Shown: positions 46,379-56,772, counted from the first letter of the stretch. The stretch: 64,000 nucleotides of DNA from AWTP1-13 sp050248715 (GCA_050248715.1 JBFWRV010000021.1:1-64000); one strand, 5' to 3'. Notes: a model not told the origin generated them from the sequence alone. Numbers and translations are program-made.

Positions 46379-49300
46379 CTACGCTTCGACGGGCGCGCCA
46401 TCTTTCCATTCGACCGCTGCGACCTTGGACGCGGCGTAGTTGGCATCGAGCGCCGGTCCCATCAGCAGGATGGCGGCGATGCGGCGCACCATCTCGGAGA
46501 CGTAGGCCGCCTCGTCGGGCTTCAGCGCGCGGCCCAGCACGTCGTGCTCGCGATAGGAGAGCCACTTCTTGATCACCTGGTAGCCGCCCAGCGTGTAGCC
46601 CCACACCCGAGCCGGCACGTTCGACCACCAGGCGTCGCCGTTGAGGTGGATGTCGAAGGTCTTGTAACCCAGGAGCGCCAGCACCTCGTCGAGCGACAGG
46701 CCGATGGCCTTGCCCTCTTGGGCGAGCGCGGTGCGCTCGGCCTCGGTATAGGCGCGCTCGGCCGCGAGGCCGCGGCCGGGCATAACGATGCGGCTACCGC
46801 CGGCATTCTGGATGGAGCCCCAGCGGGCGGTGAGGTTCAGGTCGTCGCCGTCCAGGCCGGTGTCGTCATGCTTGGTCGGGAGGCCCAAGGTCCTGAGGCC
46901 GGCGCGGAGCGTTCCGGTGGAGACGCCCGGTGCCGGCGTCTCAGGGTCGAGCAGTGTAGCGAGGGTGGCGCCGAGCGCCGCTGAGGCTCGCAAGAGATTG
47001 GCGTCACCGGGTAGCGGGATGTGCGGCTCTTCAATCCGCATCGCGCCACCATTTTCCGCGAAGTACGTTGGGCTGTGCAGAACAGCAATGCAATGCGTGA
47101 AGGTTTGTTCTCCGTCTTCGGCAAAGACGGCGGAGACATTGGTCTTTCCATGCACCTTGAAAGGGATAGCTCCTGCGCTACCGTCCATCGCATTGCGATC
47201 AAGCACGGAGCGGCAGACCAGGGGCGGAGACCATTCCTTTCTTTGAGCGCGTGGAATGATCATCTCCAATGATCGCGCTGCACGGGCCTCCAAATAGTCA
47301 ACCCGCTTCTCGTCCAACAATTTTGTGTCGGGGTCCCAATAGAGCCAGCGCACATCAAATGGCCGGTAGGCAGTACGCACGATGTTGTCCGCGAGCAGGC
47401 CCCGCTTGCGAAGCGTCTCGCGCGTCACAATGGGATCAAAGCGGCCGGAAGCGCTCATGACCACAGGAGATTTGATGCGCATGTCCTCATGCGACACCTT
47501 GGGATCGAAATAGTCGGCAAGGCGCCCTTCGAGGGCTTCACGGTCGATGCTAACCAGGAAATCGTCGCGGCTTGTTGTGACACCTGGAAACGAGACCGGA
47601 AATAGTTCCGATAACTTTGGCCACTCAAAATAGTGCTCAGCTACGGATGCGCCAACGAACGGCAGACCGAGCTCCATCGGGGGCGCGACCGCTTTGTACA
47701 AAGATTTCGGCTTGGATTCGGCTGTTTCCAACAAGACAGCCCGCTTCTCTGTGCCCCACAGACTGCGGAGACCAACCACGCTCGCGGCTACGTGCTCTGG
47801 CCGTCGTACCAAGGTCGCGATTGCGGTTCCTACCTGGATACCCTCGCGGTTGTGCTCAGTCGAGAATATCGATGGGTCGGATTTCCCGTCAGGAGCGGTC
47901 TTGCCGGTTTTGTACTTGTCACCGTTGAGGCAGTCGATGCGAATAGTGCCAAACACCTCCAGATAGCGCTCGCGCATGCCGGTGAACGACAGGCCGTCGA
48001 GCCAGGAATAGTTGGAGATGAAGCAGACGATGCCGCGGCCGGTCTTGTCGACGATGCGGCGCTCGGCCATGCGGAAGAAGCGCACGTAGAGGTCGTTGAG
48101 CCCGCTGCCCTCTGGCTTGCGCACGTGCTTGGTCGAGCGATAAGCATTCGACAGGTCTCGCTCCTCGCCGATGGTCACGCCCGCATAGCCGTTGTACGGA
48201 GGATTGCCGAGGATCACGAGGATCGGCGCCTCCTGCTTGAGCTGCTCGGCCTTCTTGCGCTCCTCCTCGAGACCGGGAAAGGGCAGCGGCTTGCTGGTGG
48301 TCGGCTCCCACCCCGTCAGCGCGTTGGTGAGGTAGACGCTGGCGCGCTCGTGGTCTCGAGGCTGGCGCCGAGCCGCTGCAGCACGCTGCCGACCTGCAGG
48401 TGCGCGACGATGAACGGTGCCGGCATGATCTCGAAGCCGAGCACGCGCTGCAGCGCAGCCTTCTTGACCATCTGGCCCTTCAGTCCGCCGAGCCCCTTGT
48501 CGGTGAGCGTCTTGTCGATGCGCCGCAGCACCGCGGCGACATAGGCGCCCGTGCCGCAGCAGGGGTCGAGCACGTAGACATTGTCGGCGGCGAGGCCGTC
48601 GGCGACGCCCAGGTCGTCTCTCAAGGCCTTGTCCACGCGCGCCACCATGTAGGTGACGACCTCGCCCGGCGTGTACCACACGCCCAGGTCCTTGCGCAGC
48701 ACGGGATCGAAGGCTTCCAGGAACGGCTCGTAGAAGAACTGAACCGCGTCGGCGTCGTTGAACTTCTGGAGGAACTCCTCCTTGACGACGCGGTTGAGCG
48801 TGGCTTCCGTCCAGTCGAGCAGCTCGACAAGACCAAGCGGCTGCAGCTGCCTGGGGGCGGCGAGTTGCTGGAACAGCGCGCTCACGAACGGCACGTTGAG
48901 GTGCCAGATTGCCTTCTGCCACTCGAAGCGCCCGGTCGGCGGGGGCTTCTGGCGGGCCCACAGCACCCAGGAGGAGAACACGCCGTAGAACAGCGTCTGC
49001 ACCAGCGTGGAGCGGAAGAAGTGCTCGCCCTTGCCGCCTTCGAACTTCATGCCGAGGGCTTCTTCGAGCGCTGATCGCACGGTGGCGAGCGCCGGCAAGT
49101 CGCCTGCTGCCTCCACCCGCTCCAGGGCGTCACGGGCGTAGGAGGCGAGGAACCAGGCGAGGTCCTTGGGCTCGCGCAGCGCCACCGACTGCGTGAGCGT
49201 GCGCATCAGGTACTCGCCGAACGCGCGGCCGACGCGCTCCGCCGACTTGCGGGGCGTGGAGACCAGCTCCCAGAACGAGGCGGCATCCTTGGCGAGCTGG

Positions 49301-49728
49301 AAGTGCTCGCGTTTCTCGGGACGCCCGTCGGGCGCCTCGCCGATGATGAGGAACTCGCGCAGGTTGGTGACGATGACCAGTCTGTAGGCCGTGAAATACT
49401 TGGTGACCTGATCCGACCTCGCCTTCATCCAGGCGTCGTCAGCCACCGGCTTCATCTCGATGACACCGCGCTCGGGGCTCTGGCCCTTGCGGGGCGTGCC
49501 ACGCTGGATTTGGCTGGCGGCGAACAGCCCGAAATCCGGATGCCCCGCGCCAGTGTTCTCGAGATCGGCGAGACAGTGCACGCGACCCTTCAGATCGGCG
49601 CCAATGGCATTCAGCAAGTTGGCGAGAGCAGGATAGTAGGAACGCTCTGGCGTGCCCGCGCCCAGGCTACGTACTTTGCGCAATTCAGAAAAATAGTCCT
49701 CGACAATCTTGATGAGCTTGTCGGCCAA
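46379..49728 (-). pseudogene. Type IIG/ISP-like restriction-modification enzyme, frameshifted
   Basis: About 1115 codons in two frames. The first part (49728-48316) has a PD-(D/E)XK-like nuclease (GHPDFGLFAASQIQRG, GVIEMK) and the methylase start with SAM motif I VYVLDPCCGTGAYVAAV. The second (from about 48350 down to 46379) resumes with ERASVYLTNALTGW, motif IV LVILGNPPYNGYAG, and a C-terminal target-recognition part ending WKDGAPVEA. The frames meet at 48341-48360, where the first frame runs on into an unrelated tail (TTSAPASTSPTR) and the other continues the protein, so one base has been lost or two gained. Otherwise it looks intact. It would be an adenine methylase with its own nuclease and recognition domain. 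It is inactivated, phase-varied or a sequencing error. Confidence 0.85.
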
Positions 49729-49929
49729 AGTCGCCTCCCCCGTGATTCGGAGCTTAGCAACTCGGCCGTCGGCAGCACAATCAGTCCGAGGCGGGTCCCA
49801 GCATCAACCTCAAGCTTCGTCATTGCACAACATACATTACGCGGCGGGGCATTTGGGCATGCGCTCAGTGCACGCGCACCCCCTCGCGCGTCTTGCCCAG
49901 ACGCATCCAATGGGGCTTTATCGGAGCGC

Positions 49930-50526
49930 GTGAACGAACCGATCGACATAGTCGAGGCCAAGGCGGCGCTGCGGGCGCGCATGAAGGCGTGGCGCGCGGG
50001 GCTGGGGGCTGCGGCCATGACGCGCGCGGCCGAGGCGGTGGCGGGGCATGGGCTGGCATTCCTCGATGTCGGCAGGGATGCGGTGATCTCCGGCTTCGCC
50101 TCGATGCCCGACGAGTTCCGCGCCTGGCCGCTGCTGCGGCGCCTCGGCGGCGAGGGCCGGACGCTGGCGCTGCCGGTGATGCAGGGCAAGGGCAAGCCGC
50201 TGCTGTTCCGCGCCTGGTCGCCCGGCGATGCCATGGACAGGGCGGTGTGGGGCATAGCCGAGCCCAAGGCCGACAAGGCAGAGCTCGAGCCCGATATCGT
50301 GCTGGCCCCGCTGCTGGCGTTCGATGCGGCGGGAGGGCGGCTGGGCTACGGCGGCGGCTTCTACGACCGCACGATCCGGGGCCTGCGCGCCCGCAAGCGG
50401 ATCGTGGTGGTGGGCCTCGCCTACGACGAGCAGCAGGTCGACGAGGTGCCCCATCTCGACTATGACGAGCGCCTCGATTGGGTGCTCACGCCGTCCGGCC
50501 CGAGGCGTTGCACGGGAACGGCATAG
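49930..50526 (+). CDS. 5-formyltetrahydrofolate cyclo-ligase
   Basis: 198 residues from the GTG at 49930, with GGAG directly upstream. Family features: EAKAALRARMKAWRAGL, ISGFASMPDEFRAWPLL and the active-site block GGRLGYGGGFYDRTI, which binds ATP and folate. It converts 5-formyl-THF to 5,10-methenyl-THF, returning an inhibitory folate to the C1 pool. Its pairing with the downstream YmdB-type gene is common in Alphaproteobacteria. Confidence 0.93.
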   Translation: MNEPIDIVEAKAALRARMKAWRAGLGAAAMTRAAEAVAGHGLAFLDVGRDAVISGFASMPDEFRAWPLLRRLGGEGRTLALPVMQGKGKPLLFRAWSPGDAMDRAVWGIAEPKADKAELEPDIVLAPLLAFDAAGGRLGYGGGFYDRTIRGLRARKRIVVVGLAYDEQQVDEVPHLDYDERLDWVLTPSGPRRCTGTA

Positions 50527-50529
50527 CCT

Positions 50530-50682
50530 CCTTTGCCGTTCCGGCCGAGGGTGACAGCCCGGGGGCCGGGGGCCGGGCCCACAACCACGCGCTGACCCGC
50601 GCGGCCCCTGGGTTCCGGATATTTCGCTCGCGAAATTCCGGAATGACAAGGGCGCGAAATTTCCGGGATGACAAGGGGGCGG
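50530..50682. repeat. GTCATCCCGG-family repeats between the folate ligase and YmdB genes
   Basis: GGGTTCCGGATATTTCGCTC (50611), AATTCCGGAATGACAAGGGC and TTTCCGGGATGACAAG. Matches the arms seen at 33380 and 42265. Confidence 0.65.
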
Positions 50683-50763
50683 AATTGAGCCGAACATGCT
50701 CTCTTGCGCAGTGCCGGTCTGCGCGAATTCACGATCCGGGACACGATCAGGAAACGGGGCGGC

Positions 50764-51588
50764 ATGCGGGTACTGTTTCTCGGCGATGTGGTGGGCCGCT
50801 CCGGCCGGCAGGCGGTGCTCGACGCGCTGCCCAACCTGCGCCAGCGCTACAAGCTCGACTTCGTCGCCATCAACGGCGAGAACGCGGCCGGCGGCTTCGG
50901 CATCACCGAGGCGATCTGCGAGGAGCTCATCGGCGCCGGGGCCGACGTGGTGACGCTCGGCAACCACGCCTTCGACCAGAAGGAGGCGCTGGTTTTCATC
51001 GAGCGGCAAGAGCGCCTGCTGCGGCCGGCCAACTTCCCACCCGGCACGCCCGGCCGCGGCTCGGGGCTGTTCAAGGCCAGGAACGGAGCCGACGTGCTCG
51101 TCATCAACGCCATGGGACTCATCTTCATGCCCGAGCTCGCCTGCCCGTTCCGGGCAGTCGACAAGGAGCTCGAGGCGTGCCCGCTCAAGGACGGCGCCGA
51201 CGCCATCCTGATCGACTTCCACGCCGAGGCGACCAGCGAGAAGCAGGCCATGGGCTATTTCGCCGACGGCCGGGCCAGCATCGTCGTCGGCACGCACACG
51301 CACGCGCCGACCGCGGACGAGCGCGTGCTGCCGCGCGGCACGGCCTACATCTCCGACATCGGCATGTGCGGCGACTACGAATCGGTGCTGGGCATGGACC
51401 CCGCCGAGCCGCTCAACCGCTTCCTGACCAAGATCCCGCGCGGGCGATTCGAGCCGGCCCTCGGCCCGGCCACCATCTCCGGCCTGGCGGTGGAGATCGA
51501 CGACGCGACGGGGCTGGCGCGGCGCACGGCAGGATTGCGGCTCGGTGGTGTCTTGGCACCTACCGAGCCGCTGTTCTGGGTCGAATGA
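50764..51588 (+). CDS. YmdB-family metallophosphoesterase (TIGR00282)
   Basis: 274 residues from the ATG at 50764. MRVLFLGDVVGRSGRQAVLD, FVAINGENAAGGFGITEAIC, GADVVTLGNHAFDQKEALVF, DFHAEATSEKQAMGYF and GTHTHAPTADERVL supply the Asp, Asn and His metal ligands of the family. YmdB-type enzymes hydrolyse 2',3'-cyclic nucleotides. It is co-transcribed with the folate ligase. Confidence 0.95.
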   Translation: MRVLFLGDVVGRSGRQAVLDALPNLRQRYKLDFVAINGENAAGGFGITEAICEELIGAGADVVTLGNHAFDQKEALVFIERQERLLRPANFPPGTPGRGSGLFKARNGADVLVINAMGLIFMPELACPFRAVDKELEACPLKDGADAILIDFHAEATSEKQAMGYFADGRASIVVGTHTHAPTADERVLPRGTAYISDIGMCGDYESVLGMDPAEPLNRFLTKIPRGRFEPALGPATISGLAVEIDDATGLARRTAGLRLGGVLAPTEPLFWVE

Positions 51589-51810
51589 GAAAGAGAGCTA
51601 GCTTCTAGTCGAGGACGGGCAATTCCGTCCTCCAGTCGAGAGAGCTCGGTTACTCGCGGGCTCCCGGGAGGCCGGCCCTTGGGCAGCTGGGCGGGCGGTC
51701 CCAGGATGCTGTCTGCATCCCTGCGCGGACGCTAGGCTTGAATGGTTAACGAAAGGTTAACGCGCGTTTCAGGCCGGCACGATCCTGCCAGGTTGCAGCG
51801 GCGACCCGCG

Positions 51811-52101
51811 TCAGGCCGCAGCCGCGACGGGGACGAGGGCGATGCGGAAGCCCGAGTACTTCTTGCGCAGCGCCATGCGCAGCACCACGAAGCCCCACAC
51901 CAAACCGACAAGGCCGCCGGCGATGGCGGTCACCAGATTGAGGTTCTCCGGCGAAATCTGCAGTGCCATCCAGGCGAGGGCGATGACGAAACCGACGAGG
52001 CCGCCAAGCAGCGCGCCGCACAGCGTGCCGCGCCACGCAAACAGCCACCACACCGGCAGCATGCGCCTGAAGGTCGGCTCAAGTTCCTTGGCTTCGAACA
52101 T
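51811..52101 (-). CDS. small membrane protein, two transmembrane helices (unknown)
   Basis: 96 residues. The hydrophobic segments are GTLCGALLGGLVGFVIALAW and LVTAIAGGLVGLVWGFVVLR, each rich in Gly. The short cytoplasmic tail contains KKYSGFRIAL. Probably an inner-membrane protein of unknown role, monocistronic. Confidence 0.75.
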   Translation of the reverse strand: MFEAKELEPTFRRMLPVWWLFAWRGTLCGALLGGLVGFVIALAWMALQISPENLNLVTAIAGGLVGLVWGFVVLRMALRKKYSGFRIALVPVAAAA

Positions 52102-52318
52102 GATTGGTCTCCGCAGCTGCGATCAGTCCGTTGCCTGATCGCTTTCAAGTTGGAGGAGGATTGATGCCACAACAGGTGTGCCGCGGATGTTCCGGGCGAA
52201 ACATCCGTGCTCCGAGGATCAACGTCGCCGGCCATCGCGGCTTCGCGCACGGCTGGAGACGGCAGCGGCAGCCAAAACAGCGGGAGGGTTTACATCTGGC
52301 GCGTGGCTGGCTAGCGAT

Positions 52319-52471
52319 CTATTTGGCTTGAGCTGAGCGGATGGCTTGCAACATGCGCTTGATGATCAGCAATCGCATCCGCTCGATGGCCCCCTGAGCG
52401 TCCTCGGTGAGGCGGCGATGATCGCAATTGCCATCCGGCTCGCCGCCGCGCTTGCTGCTGTCTGATCCCTT
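52319..52471 (-). CDS. small protein, 50 aa (unknown)
   Basis: An ATG at 52471 preceded by GAGCGAGG opens a 50-codon frame (MKGSDSSKRGEPDGNCDHRR, LTEDAQGAIERMRLLIIKRM, LQAIRSAQAK). The C-terminal two thirds form one amphipathic helix. The good ribosome site and the ordinary composition favour a real small gene. No family is recognised. Confidence 0.5.
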   Translation of the reverse strand, partial: KGSDSSKRGGEPDGNCDHRRLTEDAQGAIERMRLLIIKRMLQAIRSAQAK

Positions 52472-52659
52472 CATCCTCGCTCGCCCGTCTGTGTTCCATT
52501 GCCCCGAGTGTCATATGACACATCGTGGCCAACGCGCCGGGCGCCGACAAGTTCCAAGCGGCCTTTGCACGCACGGCCTTTGGCCGGCGAATCGCCCCTC
52601 AAATTGCCGCAGGCCCTCCCAAACTCGCCCGCGTTACGACCAAGGCGCACGGCCAAGCT

Positions 52660-53373
52660 TCAGGTATTGGGCGCAGCCGAGCCGTAGCCGCGGCTCCAGG
52701 TCTGATCGCGCTTGAGGAAATCGTGGAGCGTTTTGCCGGGCTCGGGTCGGAAGCGGTCGACCTCGACCGCGAAGCCGTCGATGCGATCGAGGCGGAACGT
52801 ACGGAAGTCCTGGCGCAGCTCGCACCAGGCGGAGAGGAGCCAGACGGGGCCAAAATAGGCGAGGCACAGCGGGCGTACGGTGCGCTCCGACGACTCGGCC
52901 AGCGCGTTGCGGTAGGTGAAATGCACCTTGAGCTGGCTGCGCAGCGCACGCCGCAGTTCCGCAACGTCGAAGCTGATCGGCTCCATGTAGTGGTGCGAGG
53001 GTGCCAACAGCGCGGTATTGGCCATGTAGCTGCGCAGACGTTCGGGAATTACCGCCTCGACCTTGGCTATGACGTCGCCGGCAGCGGCCGCAAGCTCTGG
53101 GTCGGCCCATGACTGGACGATGCGCGCGCCGAGCACGAGAGCCTCGATCTCCTGCTCGCGGAACATCAGCGGCGGCAGGTCGAAGCCGGCCTTGAGCACA
53201 TAGCCCACGCCCGCCTCGCCCTCTATGGGGACACCGCTTGTCACGAGGTCCTGAATATCGCGGTAGATGGTGCGCTCGGACACCTCGAGCGCGTCGCTCA
53301 GGTCTCGGGCGCGCACCAAGTCCTTGCGGCGCATGAGCTGAATGATCTCGAACAGTCGGTCGGCGCGTCGCAC
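52660..53373 (-). CDS. YafY/WYL-type transcriptional regulator
   Basis: 237 residues. The N-terminal winged helix-turn-helix (VRARDLSDALEVSERTIYRD) is followed by GEAGVGYVLKAGFDLPPLMF and a C-terminal WYL domain (LKVHFTYRNALAESSERTVR, GPVWLLSAWCELRQDFRTFR). WYL regulators bind a ligand, often a nucleic-acid or small effector, and usually repress their own and a neighbouring gene. A near-perfect palindromic operator lies in the gap to the divergent DUF1127 gene. Confidence 0.93.
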   Translation of the reverse strand: MRRADRLFEIIQLMRRKDLVRARDLSDALEVSERTIYRDIQDLVTSGVPIEGEAGVGYVLKAGFDLPPLMFREQEIEALVLGARIVQSWADPELAAAAGDVIAKVEAVIPERLRSYMANTALLAPSHHYMEPISFDVAELRRALRSQLKVHFTYRNALAESSERTVRPLCLAYFGPVWLLSAWCELRQDFRTFRLDRIDGFAVEVDRFRPEPGKTLHDFLKRDQTWSRGYGSAAPNT

Positions 53374-53442
53374 GGTTCACCTGCTGGACTGGCTGTGACT
53401 GGCTGAGGCTGACACCTCTTAGCCTAGCGCTCCTGACACCAC

Positions 53443-53473
53443 CCTGTCAGGAGCTGTCAGGGCTCCTGACAGG
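53443..53473. promoter_or_regulatory. palindromic operator, probable binding site of the YafY-type regulator
   Basis: CCTGTCAGGAGC, a 7-base spacer and GCTCCTGACAGG: perfect 12-bp arms, 70 bases upstream of the regulator start. Additional half-sites (CCTGACA at 53432) flank it. It lies between divergent genes. Confidence 0.75.
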
Positions 53474-53556
53474 AGGGTGGCAAGAGCAGTCGGCGATAGT
53501 CGGCAGACGGCCGCCGGATTCGTCCTAGGGCCGGCAATCATCGACAGGAGAGGCTC

Positions 53557-53826
53557 ATGATGCGCGTACAGTTCGTGGCAACGCCCGGCCGCTTTGCAAC
53601 CAGCGCGGCGCGGGCCGCCAATATTGTCATCCGGACCCTGTATCGGCTCTGGGATTGGCACGCCCGCCGGGCAACGGTCTCGATCCTGCACGGGCTGGAC
53701 GACCGCACGTTGAAGGATATCGGCATCAGCCGCGCCGAAATCACGCCGCTGGTGTACGGCGACCGCGGCAACGGCGGGCGTCGGATTTACGAGGAGCCGT
53801 GGCGCTGTCTCGGCGGGAGGTTCTGA
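53557..53826 (+). CDS. DUF1127 family small protein
   Basis: 89 residues. The DUF1127 core (LYRLWDWHARRATVSILHGL, DDRTLKDIGISRAEI) ends in YGDRG. Proteins of this family are small, highly basic and RNA-associated; some affect small-RNA or phosphate/carbon responses in Alphaproteobacteria. It is divergent from the YafY-type regulator and likely controlled by it. The GGAGAGGCTC before the ATG serves as ribosome site. Confidence 0.9.
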   Translation: MMRVQFVATPGRFATSAARAANIVIRTLYRLWDWHARRATVSILHGLDDRTLKDIGISRAEITPLVYGDRGNGGRRIYEEPWRCLGGRF

Positions 53827-53929
53827 GGCTGCCATTGCGGAAGGCAGCGGCCCGGGGCTAGCCTGAGAGAGCCCGGGCACTCTCGCTGGAGATGGCCGGG
53901 CCCCACGCCAAACCCGCGGAGAGCGCAGG

Positions 53930-54415
53930 ATGGACGATACACTGGCCAAACTCGGCGCCGCGGTCGGCGCCCGCCTCAGGGAGCGTCGTGAGACGATCGC
54001 AGTGAGCGAGTCTTCCACGGGCGGATTGATCTCGGCCGCGCTCCTCTCCGTGCCGGGCGCGTCCGCGTATTTCCTGGGCGGCGCCGTCGTCTACACGCGA
54101 CGCGCACGCACGGCACTGCTCGGCATCACGGACGAGGACATGAAGGGGATGCGCTCGGCCAGCGAGCCCTACGCGACGCTCGCCGCGCAGACCGTGCAGA
54201 AGAAGCATCGCTCGACCTGGGGTCTCGCCGAGACCGGTGCGACGGGCCCCACGGGAAATCGATACGGGGATCCGGCCGGGCATACATGCATAGCGGTAGC
54301 CGGCCTTGCGCCGCGCGTGATCACGCTGCGTACCGGGAGCGATAATCGCGCCGCCAATATGCAGGCGTTCGCCAAGCGCGCGCTGGAAGAGCTTGCGTCG
54401 GTGCTCAACGCATAA
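53930..54415 (+). CDS. CinA-family nicotinamide-nucleotide amidase
   Basis: 161 residues, the stand-alone PncC/CinA C-terminal domain. Signatures: IAVSESSTGGLISAALLSVP and the catalytic-loop GLAETGATGPTGNRYGDPAG. It deamidates nicotinamide mononucleotide in NAD recycling. An AGCGCAGG lies just before the ATG. Monocistronic. Confidence 0.93.
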   Translation: MDDTLAKLGAAVGARLRERRETIAVSESSTGGLISAALLSVPGASAYFLGGAVVYTRRARTALLGITDEDMKGMRSASEPYATLAAQTVQKKHRSTWGLAETGATGPTGNRYGDPAGHTCIAVAGLAPRVITLRTGSDNRAANMQAFAKRALEELASVLNA

Positions 54416-54554
54416 AATCGGCCGATGCCTGCTGCAGTCGCCGCGCTAACGTATGAGGCGCCACAGGCGAGACTGGCACGCCGGGATCGAGAGGCCGTGC
54501 GGCCGTCGGAGCACCGCCGCACGGATATCTCCGAGATCGTCCGAGGCGGAACGA

Positions 54555-54830
54555 TCAGTCGCCGCCCGTACCCTGGCTGTTACGTGCCTTCTCCTCCCAC
54601 CACTTCTGCGAGCCGAAAGGCGGAGGATCGGCGATTTCAGCGCGATTTGCCTGCGCAATCCCTCCGGACGACACCGCGGTGCCGGTGTTGCCGAACTGCG
54701 GATTCGTCTTCTTGTAGGCGTAGACCTTGGTGTTGGGATTGGTCGGCGTCGGCGCGGTCTGCGCCAACGCCGCAGTTGCAAGGCTGACAGCGAACGCCGA
54801 CCCGGCAAGCACTATGGGAATGATCCTCAT
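54555..54830 (-). CDS. exported small protein, 91 aa (unknown)
   Basis: Starts at the ATG at 54830 with signal peptide MRIIPIVLAGSAFAVSLATA ending ALA-Q. The mature 68 residues (NPNTKVYAYKKTNPQFGNTG, PPPFGSQKWWEEKARNSQG) are hydrophilic. A periplasmic or secreted protein of unknown function; antisense frames here are shadows. Confidence 0.75.
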   Translation of the reverse strand: MRIIPIVLAGSAFAVSLATAALAQTAPTPTNPNTKVYAYKKTNPQFGNTGTAVSSGGIAQANRAEIADPPPFGSQKWWEEKARNSQGTGGD

Positions 54831-55097
54831 GGAATGATTTCCTCTGGCTGCAATCATGGCAAGCCCGGTCCGACTGGGCGGCCGGCGGCGCACCAGACAG
54901 TGAGTCGGCCCCTCTGGGAATAGCCCGAGGTGGCGGAGTCACAGGCAATAGTGGCTTTTGTGCACTGATGCGCTGACACCCCCGCCGACCTATCCAGCTC
55001 ACGTTGTGGGCGGCGCATATGTGGGGCTGGAAATGTACATCGCGGCAATGTCGTGTAGTTTCACAGCAACACGCACGAACGCATGGGAGGCTTGAGC

Positions 55098-56708
55098 GTG
55101 CCAACAACGGTCGAGGTGCTGGCGGAGGCATTCAAGGAAGCCGGCACGCCGTTCATCGTCGGGCATCCCGGCGGCGAATCGGTGGAGCTGATGGAGGCGG
55201 GACGGCAGCGGCAGATGCGCTTCCTGCTGATGAAGCAGGAGGTGGCGGGCGCGATGCTTGCCGCGACCTGGGGCGAGATCACCGGCAGCCCGGGCGTGTG
55301 CCTCTCGACGCGCGGGCCGGGGGCGGCCAACATGGTCAACGGCGTCGCGCATGCGTTCCTCGACCGCGCGCCGCTGATCGCCATCACCGATGCCTACTCG
55401 CGCCCGACGTACGAGACGGGGCTGCGCCAGCGCATCAACCAGCTCGCGATCTATGCGCCGCTGGTGAAGTGGGGCACCACCATCGACGCGCGCACCGTGA
55501 GCCAACAGGTGCGCCGGGCCATGCGCACGGCGATGGGCGCGCCTCCTGGCCCCGTGCATTTCGAGCTGCCGCAGAGCGAGACGACGCGGGACGCGGGCGA
55601 GTACCTGGCCGAGCCACCGCTGCTGCCCAAGCTGATCTGCCCGCGCCCGGATCGTTCCGACCTGAAGCCGGCGCTCGACATGATCGCGCGCGCCAGGCGG
55701 CCCGTGCTGATCGTGGGCCTCGGCGTGTACTGGAACAATGCGTCGGCGGAGATGGTGAAGCTGGCGGAACGCCTCGGCGCTCCCGTGCTGACGACATCGA
55801 AATGCAAGGGCGCGATTCCCGAGGACCACCCGCTTCGCGCGGGCTGCATCATCGGCGGACTGATCGAGCGCAACCTCGTGAACGCTGCCGACCTCATCAT
55901 CACGGTGGGGCTCGACGCGGTGGAGCTGCAGCCCAAGCCCTGGCCGTACAAGCTGCCCGTGCTGGCCCTGGCGGGAACGGCGAGCCTCGACGCGCTGGTG
56001 CCGGCGGATCCGGAAATCGTGGGCGATCTGAAAGCGATCCTCGCAGGCCTTGCGGAGTGGACGGGCTCCGGCGGCGACTGGGGCGAGAAGGCCGCGCGCA
56101 CATTCCGGGAGGAGGTGGTGAAGGCGCTCGACACGCCGGCCAAAGGTCTCTCGCCGCAACGCGCGGTGGAGATTGCCCGCGCCGTGCTCCCACGGGAGAC
56201 GATTGCCACCTGCGACGCCGGCGCCAGCCGGCTCCTCGTGGTGCAGAAGTGGCAGGCCTACGGACCGCGCGAGTTCCTGACCTCGAACGGTCTCGGCTCC
56301 ATGGGCTACGCGGTGCCGGGCGCGATGGGGGCCAGGCTCGCCCATCCCAAGCGCCCGATCGTGGCGTTCGCGGGCGACGGCGGCTTCCTGATGGCGGTGG
56401 CCGAATTGCAGACGGCGGCGCGCGAGGGGCTGCCCATCATCTGCGTGGTGTTCGACGACGAGGAGATCGGTCTCATCCGCGTCAAGCAGGAGATCAAGGG
56501 CATCCCGCTGCACGGGGTGAGGCTCGGCGGTGTCGACTGGGAGAAGCTGGGTCACGCCTTCGGTGCCGACGCGACAACCGTGCACACGGAGAATGGGCTC
56601 GGCGATGCGCTGACGGCGGCGGTGAAGTCGGGTCGCACGACGCTGATAGGCGCGCGCATCGATCCGTCGGGGTATGTCGCGCAGTTCAATGCGCTGAGGG
56701 AGCTGTGA
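55098..56708 (+). CDS. thiamine pyrophosphate-dependent enzyme (acetolactate synthase-like)
   Basis: 536 residues from the GTG at 55098, which has GGAGG 7 bases upstream; the ATG at 55083 has no ribosome site. The N-terminal PYR domain has the catalytic Glu in MKQEVAGAMLAATWGE. The central domain is nucleotide-binding-like, and the C-terminal PP domain has the TPP motif GDGGFLMAVAELQTAAREGL with VFDDEEIGLIRV. It belongs to the ALS/decarboxylase superfamily; no small regulatory subunit is nearby, so it is not a classic IlvB and may decarboxylate or ligate another 2-oxo acid. Confidence 0.9.
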   Translation: MPTTVEVLAEAFKEAGTPFIVGHPGGESVELMEAGRQRQMRFLLMKQEVAGAMLAATWGEITGSPGVCLSTRGPGAANMVNGVAHAFLDRAPLIAITDAYSRPTYETGLRQRINQLAIYAPLVKWGTTIDARTVSQQVRRAMRTAMGAPPGPVHFELPQSETTRDAGEYLAEPPLLPKLICPRPDRSDLKPALDMIARARRPVLIVGLGVYWNNASAEMVKLAERLGAPVLTTSKCKGAIPEDHPLRAGCIIGGLIERNLVNAADLIITVGLDAVELQPKPWPYKLPVLALAGTASLDALVPADPEIVGDLKAILAGLAEWTGSGGDWGEKAARTFREEVVKALDTPAKGLSPQRAVEIARAVLPRETIATCDAGASRLLVVQKWQAYGPREFLTSNGLGSMGYAVPGAMGARLAHPKRPIVAFAGDGGFLMAVAELQTAAREGLPIICVVFDDEEIGLIRVKQEIKGIPLHGVRLGGVDWEKLGHAFGADATTVHTENGLGDALTAAVKSGRTTLIGARIDPSGYVAQFNALREL

Positions 56709-56772
56709 GCCGGGGCACGGCTTGGAGCTGAGGTTCTTGGGGCGAGGCCCGCCATTCAGTGGAGTGCACGCG

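Noticed and set aside
49729..49929. Possible 6S RNA (ssrS) upstream of the 5-formyl-THF cyclo-ligase gene
   Set aside because: 6S RNA often lies here in Proteobacteria and the gap has a fitting size, but I could not find the closing stem and central bubble convincingly. A covariance-model search would decide.
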